Source: Albifimbria verrucaria (taxonomy: Eukaryota > Ascomycota > Sordariomycetes > Hypocreales > Stachybotryaceae). Taken from it: a DNA stretch of 64,000 nucleotides. The stretch's first letter is position 1. Each line of letters opens with the position of its first letter. The DNA lies in the NCBI GenBank assembly GCA_020081605.1, contig JAHREC010000013.1, positions 3,348,001 through 3,412,000 of the forward strand, read 5' to 3'. Below, in pieces: positions 37,826 to 49,956 of the stretch. The notes beneath the pieces are model-generated. The model made no database searches. It was not told where the DNA came from and saw nothing but the letters and a program-made list of their open reading frames with translations. The translations under genes and the position numbers were made by a program.

Positions 37826-38590
37826 TGTGAACCGCGAATATGTTGTCCTCGGCACCAAAGCAACCCGCGATGCGATAGACGGGTAGGGGCAGGGTGCTCT
37901 GAACGCGCGCAAATGTTGGGGAGACAGTGCGCAGACCCTACGGCGAAGAGGAGAAGGAAATGTTTCTAAAGATATGCTTCGCGCAAAGAAAGGCCGTGGT
38001 CATCGACAGCCCACGTTGAGGATAGAGAAGGGCCTGTATCAAGGGTAGGGTAGGTAGGGTAGCATGGAAAGGCGTTCGGTTGATGCGACGCTCAATCATA
38101 AGCCGAGGTGATTGATTTATTGGGGCCCGCCCTCCAATACCAGGAGGTACCTCGCCTCACACACCCGGCGCTAGGGTACTTTGAGTTGGGGGCCAGAACA
38201 CATGTACCCGGCGCTGTGCCCCAAGTGCAGTTTTGGCAGGGGCAGGTACCTAGGTACCTAAGTGCTAGTGAGGAACAGGCAAAAATCGCTGAACCAACCA
38301 GTAACGCCTTCAGACGTTCCGCCCTCTCAGATCGATAAGCCTCAGAGCCTCATGAATTATCTTCCTTACTAACGTTCGCCAGCCGGAAGGTTCATGTAGC
38401 TGCGTTGCACCTGGCAACTTACCGACAAAGTCAACTCTGCTTTTTTCCTCTACATAATTGTCATCGCGAGGCCAGCAGAAGGCTTGCTCACTTTTCTTTT
38501 CGCCATCCGGAACGTGACGGGAAAACGTCATCGGTCATCTTTGCACGCATCTCGAGATCGCCTCTTCGCGTCGGGTCGCCTTGTTTCGCA
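37826..38590. promoter_or_regulatory. divergent promoter region, PEX19 / UBC9
   Basis: Contains GGGTAGGGTAGGTAGGG (about 38045-38062), read as a CTACCC array on the PEX19 sense strand, and the inverted GGTACCTAGGTACC motif (38243-38258). No coding signal. Confidence 0.5.
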
Positions 38591-39244
38591 ATGGCTCTGT
38601 GCCAGAATCGCCTGCAGGAAGAACGGTGGGTTGCGCCGCAGGACAAGGGACGATGACAAGCCCCCGCTGACGCTCACGTTGACAGGAAGCAATGGAGGAA
38701 GGACCACCCATTCGGGTTCTACGCGAAGCCCGCCCGCACCAAGGAGGGCGTTTTGGACCTATAAGAACTGGGAATGCGGCATTCCGGGCAAGGAAAAGAC
38801 CATCTGGGAGGGCGGTCTCTTCAAGCTTACCATTGCGTTTCCTGACGGTACAGTTTTCGGAGCTCCCTTGGTTGTCTGCGCTGGTGGCTAACTTTTGACC
38901 TAGAATACCCAACAAAGCCTCCCAAGTGTAAGATGCCCCTACGATGCTAAATAGAGAGGTTGCGACAGTGGTGCTAACTCTTCTTGCGGCAGGCAAATTC
39001 GTTCCCCCTCTTTCACCCGAACGTGTACCCGTCTGGCACCGTCTGTCTGTCGATATTGAACGAGGAGGAAGCTTGGAAGCCGGCGATCACGGTCAAGCAG
39101 ATCCTGCTTGGTATCCAAGACCTGCTCAACGACCCAAACCCCGAGTCCCCGGCTCAGGCCGAGGCGTACAACCTGTTCAAGCGGGACAGGCCCGAGTACG
39201 AGAAGAGAGTGCGCCGCGCGGTGCGGGAGAACCCTGCTCCTTGA
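38591..39244 (+). CDS. UBC9: SUMO-conjugating enzyme Ubc9
   Basis: E2 that carries SUMO from Aos1/Uba2 to substrates in the nucleus. Exon 1 is [12 protein letters not shown]; after 38626-38685 it continues [16 protein letters not shown], typical of the Ubc9 N-terminal helix. [15 protein letters not shown], then introns 38848-38903 and 38928-38992, then [20 protein letters not shown] with the catalytic cysteine in GTVCLSIL, and [20 protein letters not shown]. The end [20 protein letters not shown] fits the family length (about 157 aa). One-base losses lie near 38760 and 39010. Confidence 0.97.
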
Positions 39245-40559
39245 TGCAGTGGAGGGATATGGTTGGCAGATGGGGTGGACTGTGTTGCATAAGATGGATC
39301 TGGCTGCGGCGTTGGGAGGGAATACCACGGCGAAAGGACTTGACTTTGTCACAGCTGGGCTTTTGAGAATTTAACTCATTTTTTTGTTGGCTAAACCTGT
39401 TGGTCGTCGTTTGCCGTGACGTGAAAGCAAAAGATGAAGGGTGAGGCGGCATAGGAAGGGCTCTTGTTTTTTGACATATCATTCCCACCCACGCCGTTTG
39501 TTTCTTTTTATTTTGGACGTAATGTAGCAACAAACTGTCGATGGCTTGCCTTTGTCTTTTTCGCATCCGTTTTCTTTTCTTTCTTCTCTCTTCCTCCTCC
39601 TTCTACGCCCTGGATTCTTTGCTCATCCTCGCGTTGTCATGTGCTTTCAAGATTGCGACAGGAGCGGGATGCATTGCAGATGGGAAATCCACGAATACAC
39701 GGCGATGCGTTATCGTAAAGCGGTATCACGACATGGGAGAAGCTTAACCAATAAAACCAATACGATGATGGCTACAGTGACAGATCGCCGTCCTTGCATC
39801 AAAACAGTCAGACGGAGGATTGGAGGGACAGGCAGATAGACAAATTAGAGCAAGGGCAATGGCAATAATTCTGCGCCAATGCCCGCGTCATTCCGGCATG
39901 TGAGGTGAGTTGCAGGTGAAGAGGCGAGTGCAGAGTGGCTCCCCAGGCCAAGCACCCATCCGTCCGCATGGGCCCCAGCAAGGACGGAACAGTACAAGCA
40001 GAAGCAACACCAGCAGCAACAGCACCAGCACCAGTACCAGCAGTAGCACCAGTAGCAGCACCAAACATGCATATTGAAATCCTTATCTTGGCCCCCTTTA
40101 GGTAATACGGAGGCTCAGGGTTTGGCCCGGCCGCCAATCAGGGGCAGGGATGGCAATCTCGTCACCAGTTCGATAGCCGAAGTCGGCGCCATCAACGACT
40201 CACGCTCTTAGCTTGTGACTCGACATCTCGACCAAATTCGCTGCGGTTTAGGGCGGGCTTGGGGTGGCCTGGCAAGTCTGGCCTCTTGGCCCAGGCTACG
40301 CGCTTCAGCTATTAAAGTCGCCGTAGCACGGCACCTGTACGTAGCAGTTTAGCCACTAAGGCGATCAACCTTAGTACTAAGGTAGAGTTAGTCCGTGTAC
40401 CTCGCCAAGTCGCAAGTCGCTACCGTAGCTTGTCGCAAGCAAAATTCCTTCCCGCCACCAAACCGATCGAATCTTTTCCCTTCTTCCTTTTCTCTCCATC
40501 CATACGTACGCTTCAAATCACCTCAGAGCCCTGCGCGAGCACCATCCCACTCAGCAACA
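39245..40559. other. intergenic: UBC9 3' flank and ASN1 promoter
   Basis: A T/C-rich run follows UBC9 (39465-39610). An imperfect CAG/CAC-rich tract (39990-40065) accounts for the open frames at 39808-40137. The ASN1 leader is CT-rich from 40450. I see no gene. Confidence 0.5.
39990..40065. repeat. imperfect CAGCAC/CAGCAA trinucleotide-type tract
   Basis: Irregular units of CAG, CAC and CAA on the plus strand with no supported coding frame. Confidence 0.8.
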
Positions 40560-42915
40560 ATGTGTGGCATCTTTGCTTGCCATCGGTACGTCCTGCTTGG
40601 ACCCCTTCCTGCTGCCCCCTTCTCCCGTGGTTCCATGGAGGGCAGCGGAATCACCCCGCCATTGTAACCTCACCAGCTCAATTGCTGATCTCTCTACCTC
40701 TGCAGTCATCCCGACGTTCAGAAGTTCAAGCCAACCGCGCTTCGCCTTGCCAAGCAGTATGTTACCTTCACCCTCACTCTCGCCCTCAACCTCACCCTCG
40801 GCCTTTTCCATTGGTCTGCCTCTTTTCCCTGCTGACACTCGATTGCCAAAGGGTTCGCCATCGTGGCCCTGATTGGAGTGAGTCTTAAAACTGCCGACAG
40901 CCCGAACCTCCTCGGAACTTTATACTAAACCTCGCACCTACAGGCGGCAACGTCATCTGCAACAACACCAGTATGTTCCCCTGCGCGGCGACCTTGTCGC
41001 GTGACTCAATTGACCTCTCTGTCTAGTTCTCTGCCATGAACGTCTAAGTATCGTTGGTGTTGGTGAGTCTCCAGTCCCACCCGATTAGCTTCCCTCTCCT
41101 GGATCGGCCCGCTGACTTGAAGCAGAGTCGGGCGCTCAGCCTTTGACCAACGCCGACGAGACTATCGTTCTCGCCGTCAACGGTGAGATCTACAACCACC
41201 GTCTGATCCGAAAGCACCTCAAGGAGAGCTATCCCTTCAAGACCACATCCGACTGCGAGGTCGTCATCCCCTCGTGAGTCCCACCCTTTGGCCCGCTTCC
41301 TAAGCCTCGGTGGTGTATTAACCTTGTCTCAGTACCTTGAGCATGACATCGATGCGCCTGCCCACCTCGATGGCATGTTCTCCTTCGTGCTATACGACAA
41401 GAAGCAAGACCGCACCATTGCCGCCCGCGACCCCATTGGTATCACCACCCTCTACCAGGGTTTCTCCTCCAAGGAGCCTGGTGCCGTGTACTTTGCCTCG
41501 GAGCTGAAGTGCCTGCACTCCGTCTGTGACAAGATCGTCTCCTTCCCTCCGGGCCACGTCTACGATTCCAAGACTGGCGAGACTACTCGCTACTTCAAGC
41601 CCAGCTGGTGGGATCCCGCTAAGGTCCCTCCACCCCTGTCGACTACAAGGTCGTCCGTGAGGCTCTTGAGAAGTCTGTCAGAAAGCGTCTCATGGCTGAG
41701 GTTCCCTACGGTGTCCTCCTTTCCGGTGGTCTGGATTCCAGTTTGGTCGCCTCCATTGCCCAGCGTGAGACCCTTCGATTGAAGCAGAAGGCGCTCGAGG
41801 CCAACGGTGGCGTCGAGCCCGCAGATGAGCAGTACCACGAAAATGCTCTTGTCGGTATTGATGACGATGACAACCTGTCGACCGTCACCTACCTGCCTCA
41901 GCTCAACTCCTTCTCTATTGGTTTGCCTGGATCTCCCGATAATAAGGCTGCCCTGGAGGTTGCCAAGTTCCTCGGCACGAAGCACCACGTCATGACCTTC
42001 ACCATCGAGGACGGTCTCAACGCTCTTTCGGACGTTATCTACCACCTGGAGTCGTACGATGTCACCACCATCCGTGCCTCCACCCCCATGTACCTCCTCT
42101 CCCGCAAGATCAAGGCCATGGGTATCAAGATGGTTCTCAGCGGAGAGGGTAGCGACGAGATCTTCGGTGGCTACCTCTACTTCCATGGCGCCCCTAACAA
42201 GGAGGCTTTCCACGAAGAGACTGTTCGTCGTGTCAAGAACCTCCATCTGGCTGACTGCCTGCGTGCCAACAAGTCGACTTCTGCATGGGGTCTTGAGGCC
42301 CGTGTGCCTTTCTTGGACAAGGAGGTAAGGCAAATACCCTACATTACTTGATGAACACAATCCCGCTGACACAAAGCCTAGTTCCTCGAGGTTTCCATGA
42401 ACATCGATCCTCAAGATAAGATGATCACCAAGGAGAAGATCGAGAAGTACATCCTGCGAAAGGCTTTCGACACTTCCGATGACCCCAACGCTCAGGCTTA
42501 CCTCCTGATAACATCCTGTGGAGACAGAAGGAGCAGTTCTCCGATGGTGTCGGCTACGGGTGGATTGACGCCCTGAAGGACAACGCTGAGCTCCACGTTA
42601 CCGATGAGATGATGAAGAACCCCAAGCCCGAGTGGGGTGATGATATCCCTGATACCAAGGAAGCGTAAGCAAGCCCGTTGCATTATATTGTGCAAAATGA
42701 CTGACACTTTGTAGATACTGGTACCGCACAATGTTCGATGAGCACTTCCCGCCCACTGTGCCTCGACTGTGATGCGCTGGACACCTACTTGGTCTAAACA
42801 GACCGACCCTAGTGGCAGGTTAGTACCAGACCAAGACAGCCTTAAATTCTTTTACGCTAACACATGTAACAGAGCCATCTCTATTCATCAGGCCAAGTAC
42901 GAGAGCACCGAATAA
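40560..42915 (+). CDS. ASN1: Asparagine synthetase, glutamine-hydrolysing (class B)
   Basis: Makes asparagine from aspartate, glutamine and ATP in the cytosol. MCGIFACH places the nucleophilic Cys2 directly after Met. Motifs of the glutaminase half are [28 protein letters not shown] and VNGEIYNHR; of the synthetase half [19 protein letters not shown] (PP-loop), [37 protein letters not shown] and [19 protein letters not shown]. Nine introns are readable, five in the first 710 bp, leaving exons of 26, 51, 26, 27 and 36 nt before the larger ones (41126-41273, 41333-42324, 42382-42664, 42715-42818, 42873-42915). One-base losses lie near 41272, 41630, 42503 and 42762. The last exon ends QAKYESTE. 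Confidence 0.96.
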
Positions 42916-43864
42916 GCGAAGCGCAGCTTGGTTCGTGCATTCTCAGTGGTCTATGAAACTTGGATTCGAGGCGTCTCAGGACTTAGAATGGTGAAAAGCG
43001 ATATCCACAGCATGAAAAGGGAGAAATTGTGGTATTAGGGCGAGCGGCAGCTTTCCCAATTGTTGAATAGGCGCTGGATATTAAAGGTATATCCTCTGCA
43101 ATTTATTGAAACTTGTCTCGAAATAGAAACATGTTCAAGATACATTTATCATAAATCAGAACTTCTAAGGGTGTATATGCTCAATCTTCATTTGACTGTG
43201 GCTCCAAGTGAGTAGACATTCACAAGGGGTGAGAATAAAGGTAAATCACGATTCATGCATATTCCTTTTGTTTTATAAAGGTTAATGCTGAAGTCGAGTA
43301 AATACAGTGCAACCAAGGCGCAGGTAGTTGTTAGACAAAGACAGAATGACAGGGGCCAAAAATATAGGCAGTGGTGAAGTAGGATAAGATGTCAAAAATG
43401 TGATTCCGCCCGGGCTCGAACCGGGGACCTTCTCGGTGTTAACGAGATGCCATAACCAGCTAGACCACGGAACCCGCTTCATGTTAGACATGCAACAATC
43501 AACCTTCATATCCAGGACTCAGGTGGTTGGTGATTGAGCATTGTTTAATGTTCATACTCAGGAGCTCTTCTACAACAAACTAAGCCAACTCCAGTTTATC
43601 GTACGTCAACACACTGCAGGACCAATTGTATCACAAATGTGATGGTTGGAGAAATCGAACTTGTGGCATATCCTTTACCCTGGACAAATGGCTGAAAATA
43701 TCATGGCATACTGGTTTGCCTAACTTGCTTGAATCATCTATGGGACGGTTTGCGTCTGTCATGCTCCATCATACTCGAACATTGCCCTTTCCCTAATACA
43801 AAGCCTTGAACTCCTGTCCTGGACCCTTTGTCCAAACCGTAGCTATCCCAATTGCAACGCCTGC
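42916..43864. other. intergenic with one tRNA gene between ASN1 and MRC1
   Basis: Convergent 3' flanks of ASN1 (+) and MRC1 (-), AT-rich around 43080-43300. The only feature I can support is the tRNA-Val gene. Confidence 0.55.
43401..43474 (-). tRNA. tRNA-Val (anticodon AAC)
   Basis: On the minus strand the acceptor stem GGTTCCG pairs with CGGAATC (one G-U), followed by discriminator A. The anticodon stem TCTCG/CGAGA encloses loop TTAACAC, giving anticodon AAC. The T arm reads CCCCGGTTCGAGCCCGGG-like with the GTTCGAG loop. The length is 74 nt with no intron and no encoded CCA. Confidence 0.96.
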
Positions 43865-46800
43865 TTATTCAAATGATCCCTTGGCCAGTAACCCACCAAC
43901 CATTCCTATCCTCCGCTTTGCATCCTTTACCTTCTTCTCCTCCCTCCTCCGCTCGCTCTCCTGGATCTTAGCTCTACGCTCGTTCTCTCGTGCGAAAGCA
44001 TTCACTCCACTTCTCTTTCCCGCTGTCTTCTTGATCTTGGCGTCGTCCCCGAACCCTGCGCTGCTGTTCGCTCCAGGCGTTGAGGCGGTTGCTCCGGAAG
44101 AGCCTGAGATCAGGGAGTTTGTGGTAGCCCGACGCAGAAGAGCCGGTACCTTGAAGGACATCGATGCTGCTGATACAGCAAATGCGACCTTCGAGTTGGT
44201 TGCCGATAAAGCCGATGAAGATTGGCGCTTTAGACTTATGCGATCAACCACCGCAACTCGACCCCTACGAGGATTCATGGACAAGTTCTCCTTGTCACTG
44301 CTTGGGGGTGGTGAGCGACCCTCCCCATCGCTATCAGAATCTATCTCGGTGGCAGGGATGAGAGATCCCTGTGGTTCCTCGAGTAGATTAGACAGAGTTT
44401 CACGAACTTCGCCGATATTGGAGGGCTTCTTGCCGCCCTTCGTTCTGCGGGGGTTGCGGTGGTGGTTTTCAGTCGAGTCATTTAATGGGAGGCGTTGCTC
44501 GTCATGGACCGTTTGTCGCTCCTGGCTTGTCCTGGTATCGGTCTGGGACTGGGATTCCAGACCTTCCATTGATGGCTCTTCGACAACGTCCAAGAAACTC
44601 ATCTCGTCGTCGCTACCTTGATCCTCAATGGTGCGCAAGAAGGCTTGGTTTCCCGGGTTCTCTGCCATCTTCTTGACGCGTTCGTCTGCAAAAGAGCCTT
44701 CTGCATCTTAGCGAATTGACGGCGCTTCATCCTTCGGCGCGCCTCTCCACCATCATCAGAGTCGGAAAGATCGTAGTCAGCTCCTCGCTTACGACGCAAC
44801 ATTCCTGTTGTCACATCCTTGAAAAGCTTCTCTACTTCTTTCTCATCGTTGGCTCGCTCGCGATCCCTGAGAAAACATTAGCAAATGCAGCTGAGTACAT
44901 GTGGCGTATAACAACTTACATATAGAATGCTGCCAGCTTATCCGCGTCGGCTTGGGCATTGGTGGTATCGTCGATGATCTCTTCAACAGAGGCAAGAGAA
45001 TCATCATCACTATCCTCACCATCCGCACCGCCTAAGCCGGCATATTCATCCTCGGACTCTTCGGCCTGTTCCTCAATCATCTCCTTCGCCTTGCTCTTCT
45101 TTCGGTTGAACTCTTCAAGAAGTTCTTTCTTCTTTAGTTCTTTAGTCCCATCCTTGAGTGCGTCAAATGCTGTCTTGTTCGCGCTGGGGGTAAGGTCACC
45201 CATTGCCAGGGCTGAGGATTGCATCTTGCGCCGCAATCTGCCACGTCGAGCCAATGGAGACTCACGAGTCTCGTCCATTTGGGTGTTGGCAAGGACGGTG
45301 TCGACCGTTGACGTGGGAACTTCAAGGAATCTGTCCTTCAATGGTGTGTGCTCCTGGAACCCACCATCCTGTGACATCTCAATCATTTCCGAAATTTGAG
45401 TGTTAGACTCCTCGCGTAGGAGGCTATCAAGCCCTCGCATCTGTGATTGTGACAAGTCGAGCTGAATAGGCTGTGCTGTGTCCTGCGTCTCCTCGCGTTG
45501 AGAGTCGAGGACCATGCTCTCTACCGTCACCTCTGCAGTTGCAGAAAAGTTGGAGTCTGGGAAGTGATCGAAATCAGGCATCAAAGACTGCGTTGGACCT
45601 TGAGCTGGGCTCATCTGGCTATCGTCCATAGTTCCTGCGAATATCTGAGTCAGGCCAAGGCCTGCGGGGCCTTGTACAGGAGTCCAGGAATGAACGACTT
45701 CTTTGCCGACCGCAATACTGGCGTGGGAAAGCTGGAGATGCAGTCTTCGTAGTTCCAGGTGTCATGTGCACTGTTGCCTTTGGACGCGGTGTGGCCTCAA
45801 CTTCAGCTTCATCATCGGAGATAACTGTGGTCTGCTTTCGGGGACGTCGGTGCCAAGTCGGGAGATCGGTATCTTCTTCCTCAATGGGGTTGATATTGGT
45901 GGTTTCGTCGATCTTTTGCTGGACGTCGGTGGTCATTGCTTGCTCATCTTGACCATCTTCGTCGTCCATGTCGGCGTCCTCGTCCTCATCCTCTGAGCCA
46001 GAAAGCTCGATTGCTGATGCTTCCTCATCATGCTCGTCTGCGGATGCTTCATACTCCTCGTCTTCACTGTCATCCCAGCCAAGCGGATCCTCTTCACCCT
46101 TCTCCAACCTTTCCTTCTTCGCCTCCGCTCGCTCTTGTTGCATGATTTTCTGGGCTTCTTCTCTAGCCTTCGCCACAATATCCTCCACTTCCTGCATCTG
46201 GCGTTCTCGTTCCTCCATAGTATGAATGACCACACCTTGAGCCTTCAAGGTTTCGAGGCGGCGGTCACGCTCAACCTTTGCCTGTTGCCTCACCTTGTGT
46301 TGGAGGTAGTCTTGTAATTCTCCCGGAGACATGCCAGTATGTTTTGAGTTAGAATCTCGTCCGGGAGATCGCAAGTGTGCAAGCATTTGCAGTGCCTGAA
46401 GAGGCTGTGTGTTCCTGGCCTTTTCAGCGGAATGCTGTTGAACACAGCATTGATACTGTCCTTTGCCGACCTCGTAATCTCCAGCTCGTCATCTGAATCT
46501 GCTGCGGTCGACTTGGTAGGTTTAAACGGTATCCTCACACGAACTTGACGTTTTGGTCGCGGTACCGCTACAGGGGCTTCAACAGGGGCGGTAGTCACCT
46601 CCTCTTGAGCCTCTGTGTCGATATGTGATACGGAAGCATTTTCGTTGGGACCATTCGCAGCATCTGCCTTGCCGACTGTAGGGGGCGAGCTAGGGGCGTT
46701 TGAACATCCTGCATTGCAACATCCGAGTCTGGGGTTCCAGGTCGACTTGAGCTGGTGGTCTTGGGCTCAGTCTGGATGCCGGTGGCAGGTTTGAAGTTGA

Positions 46801-47700
46801 AACGTTCGAAAAGGCTGGCCTTGGTGATCTTCTTCCTAGTCTTTGCTTCGTGTGCAAGCTGCATGCTCCTCGCCATTCTCTGTGTCTCTTGGTTCATCTC
46901 TTCGATTGCCTTCCTGCTAGCCTTTCTAGTTGGTCTGGCCATTTGTGACAAACGACGTCCACCTTCATCGTCAGTTATATCGGAGACATTATCTTCATTG
47001 TCTGACTGCAACTGCTCCAGTTCGGACGCAAGTTTTTCTTGTTGCGCTCGTCGCTCAGCTTTTCGTGATTCTTCTGCAGCTTCGCGCGCCAGACGCTCTT
47101 TCCGTTTACGCTCGACAAGGGCCTTGAAGCGGTCCGATTTTAACGGTGGCAGTTCGGTTTCTGAGGCGGACTCATTCTGGATAGATTTTGTGGGAGATGG
47201 GCGGATGGGCGACGAGACAAACAATCCAGGACTTGTTGAGCGCTCGGTACGATCCACAGTCTGTGGAGATGACGTCCGGTTTGTTAGGCGCTTGAATTGC
47301 CTAGGGGCCATGGGGAGTTCATCCTCCTCCTGTTCGGCCTCTTGTGTTGCCTCATCTATTTTCTCGGTCCTTGCAGTCTCGGGCTGTAAGGACATGCTCG
47401 CGTCGTCATCGGTAAGCTTTGTGGAGGGCTGTTTCGTAGTGGTTGCGGCGTGCATTCGGGCCGCTAGCCGTCCACGGGGTCTGATTTCCACATCTGAGTC
47501 GTCTTCGTCCGGGCGAGGAAGCGGAGATTTGCGTAGAGCCCTTAGTAGTGACCTGGAGTTTTGGGCCTTGGTTTCTTGTGATCCATTCTCTTCATCGCTG
47601 CTCTCTACAGTGGCGAGAAGAGCCCTGATCTTGGTTCGTGGTGTCAATTGCTCTGGGGATTGCTCCTGCCGGAAGGGGAAGAGGGTATCGAAGACGCCAT
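43865..47700 (-). CDS. MRC1: Mrc1/claspin-like mediator of the replication checkpoint
   Basis: Fork-associated adaptor that links replication stress to Rad53/Cds1. The start MASSIPSSPSGRSN precedes TPRTKIRALLATVESSDEEN. The protein is long (about 1260 aa), highly charged and disordered. It carries many SQ/TQ sites (for example LSQSQMRG, NTQISEMIEMSQ, MDDSQ, ESQSQTDTRTSQ), the expected phosphorylation cluster. The conserved C-terminal Mrc1 block includes DEYAGLGGADGEDSDDDS and, after the intron at 44867-44919, DRERANDEKEVEKLFKDVTT, GMLRRKRGADYDLSDSDDGG and RRRMKRRQFAKMQKALL. The end is GMVGGLLAKGSFE. One-base losses occur near 47660, 46680, 46360, 45660 and 44690. Confidence 0.92.
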
Positions 47701-48272
47701 TGCGAGCGACAATGTAAAACGTCGATTATGTGAAACAATGCAGTATAATGTGACAAAATAAAGCAAATTGGAAAGAAAAAGACAAAGGCCACAATGTTGC
47801 AATACTTGAAATTGTATGGGAAGTAAGTAGAGTGCAGAAAGAAAGTGGTGCGAGTCGACGTTTAAAGTGGTGGGGAGCTTGACGCGCGACGCGGACGGAT
47901 CCCTGCACACGCGACGTTACGCATCAACCACCCCGCGTCATCAACGCGATACGCCATTTAGGAAAATTCGCGACTTACATAAGCACATAGCTATATATTT
48001 TAGTATTTTAGTGGGGCCATTTAACAACATCAAGTTCTTTCACCAAAACGGCATGATCACGGCGCTCATGAAGCATTTTAAAGGAGTGTGTAGTATTTTG
48101 ATATTGAAACGACTGGCGGCGGGCAGATAGTTCAATGCGTTAACGCACCTCGCCATCTACTTCCGAACAAAATTTTGGTCAACTAGTAGGTAGGGACTGA
48201 GTCAAGGACAACCAATTCTCCTCCTTATAAGAATGTAATGAATATTGCCATCCAAATGCGATTTGCATGGAC
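47701..48272. other. intergenic: MRC1 promoter and INO1 3' flank
   Basis: AT-rich at 47985-48010. No gene seen. Confidence 0.5.
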
Positions 48273-49956
48273 TTAGAAGAGCTTGTGCTCCAGCGTCATG
48301 TCCGATTCAGGCTCAAGGCCAACGCAAGCCCGGAAAATGTTGGTCAGCGCAGCACGCTGCTTAGCCAGAGCGTTGACAACAGGAGTGCCGGGTGGCGTCA
48401 GAGGAGCCTTGAGCATGTAGCTGAGGACGCTCAGGACGCTGTGGAACTTCTTGTACTCTCCGTCGGCAGCCTCGGATCCAGACGCCTTCCATTGAATACG
48501 GGTCATCATCTCAGCAATGATGACAAGATCAATGATCAGAGGCGACGCAAGCAGAGAATCCTCGCAGATGTTGAACAGGCTAGGGTCACAGGTGTTAGCA
48601 ACGTGCCTCTATACAAACGATTGGTATCAACTTACGAGATGGTCTGGTGGCCACCGAGGAAAATTTCAGCATAGTACTCATCAAGGGCGCGCTTGTTATC
48701 AGCAACAGCAGGCATGTATTTAATGACAACGCAGTGGTCGGGATGTTCGCCCTCCTTGTACAACACGTTGTTTGCCTCAACCATGTCATCAACGACATTT
48801 GACTTGGAGATCTCCTTGGATCGAAACTGCTTCTGGGAGCTCAAGTTCTTGCCGTCATTGTTACCAAGGTGGTTGTAGCTTGCAATGGAGGTAAGCTTGA
48901 TGCCGGCGTTGATCAAGAAGTCCACAAGAGCCGACTTCATCTTGGTTTGGCCAGACTTGAAGTCGTCACCACCAATATAGGCGTCGTGCTTCTCAGCAAG
49001 CTCAATGGCACCAGGAACAAAGGTGTTCTGCGGAGATCCGTTGATGAAGGGGCCTTCTCAAGGATACAGGCAACCGCAAAAACAGTGGAGGGAGACCTCC
49101 TCGTGGCCCTGCTCAATGGCCTTCAGGAGGTTATCAGCAGTATCATTGACGCCCTCAATAAGATCCGCGAATCGCTCAGTGTTGGCGGTCCACAAGACAA
49201 TGACCTTGTCAAGACCATTGGCTTGCTTGAAGTCACGGATGTCCTTGCGAATCTGCTCAACGTGTGCCATGGAGGCCTTGCTGCCTTCAATGAGGTTGTC
49301 GGCGCGGTCTTCTTGGTTGGCGGCGATGAAGTCAGGGTAGTAGATGGATGGGAGCGGAACCATCTCGTTCATCTCCTTCCTGACCTGGGCCTTGAGAGTT
49401 GGCTCGAGAACCTGGGCGCGGTCCATGGCCTGGGCCAGGTTCATCTTGCTAATGTCCCAACCGCCGATGACGAGGTCGTTGGGATGAACCATGGGAAGCA
49501 CGCTATGGAAGGGGATATTAACGTCGCGGTGCGTCTTAGCATCCATGCCGAGCTTCATGGTAGATCCCATGACAACAGAGCCATAGTAATTGGCCTCGCG
49601 AGGACCCTCCTTGGTTTCCCAGACGAGGTTTCGGCGGTTGGCAATGATACCAGCGGTCACAGTGGTACCATTGTTGCCGCCCCAGCCGACAAGCATCATG
49701 CCTACCTTTGGGACTTTGCGGTCGACCTTGAAGTCGTACTTGGTCTCGAGGGGGTGGCAGTGAACTTGCCATTGTCGTCGACGTCGACCTTGGTGGTACG
49801 GTAGGTGTACTTGGATTTGATCTCCTGCTCGGTGTAGGTGACGTTGGGAGAGTTGACGGTAAAAACGTCCCTGTGCGAGGGTTGGGCAACTCCAGCGTCG
49901 CTGGCGTAAGCCCTCCCGTTCGAGGAGCCCGTGTCAATTTCCGCGTGGGGTGCCAT
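48273..49956 (-). CDS. INO1: Inositol-3-phosphate synthase
   Basis: NAD-dependent conversion of glucose-6-phosphate to myo-inositol-1-phosphate, the first step of inositol and phosphatidylinositol synthesis. Start [20 protein letters not shown]. Motifs are [18 protein letters not shown] (dinucleotide fold), [87 protein letters not shown] and KSNVVDDMV. The last exon, after an intron at 48580-48635, reads [20 protein letters not shown] and ends MTLEHKLF, with the family length (about 535 aa). One-base losses in C runs lie near 49752, 49090 and 49051. An in-frame upstream ATG at 50010 could add 18 residues. Confidence 0.97.

Noticed and set aside
39808..40137. Cys/Trp- or Ala/Gly-rich minus-strand frames before ASN1
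   Set aside because: Read-through of the CAG/CAC tract; no conserved features.
41590..42414. 274-codon minus-strand frame opposite ASN1
   Set aside because: Antisense shadow; the plus strand encodes the synthetase PP-loop and downstream motifs.
46755..47717. 320-codon plus-strand frame opposite MRC1
   Set aside because: Ser/Ala/Leu-rich shadow of the charged Mrc1 sequence; no family resemblance.
48869..49804. 311-codon plus-strand frame opposite INO1
   Set aside because: Antisense shadow of a strongly conserved gene with high codon bias.
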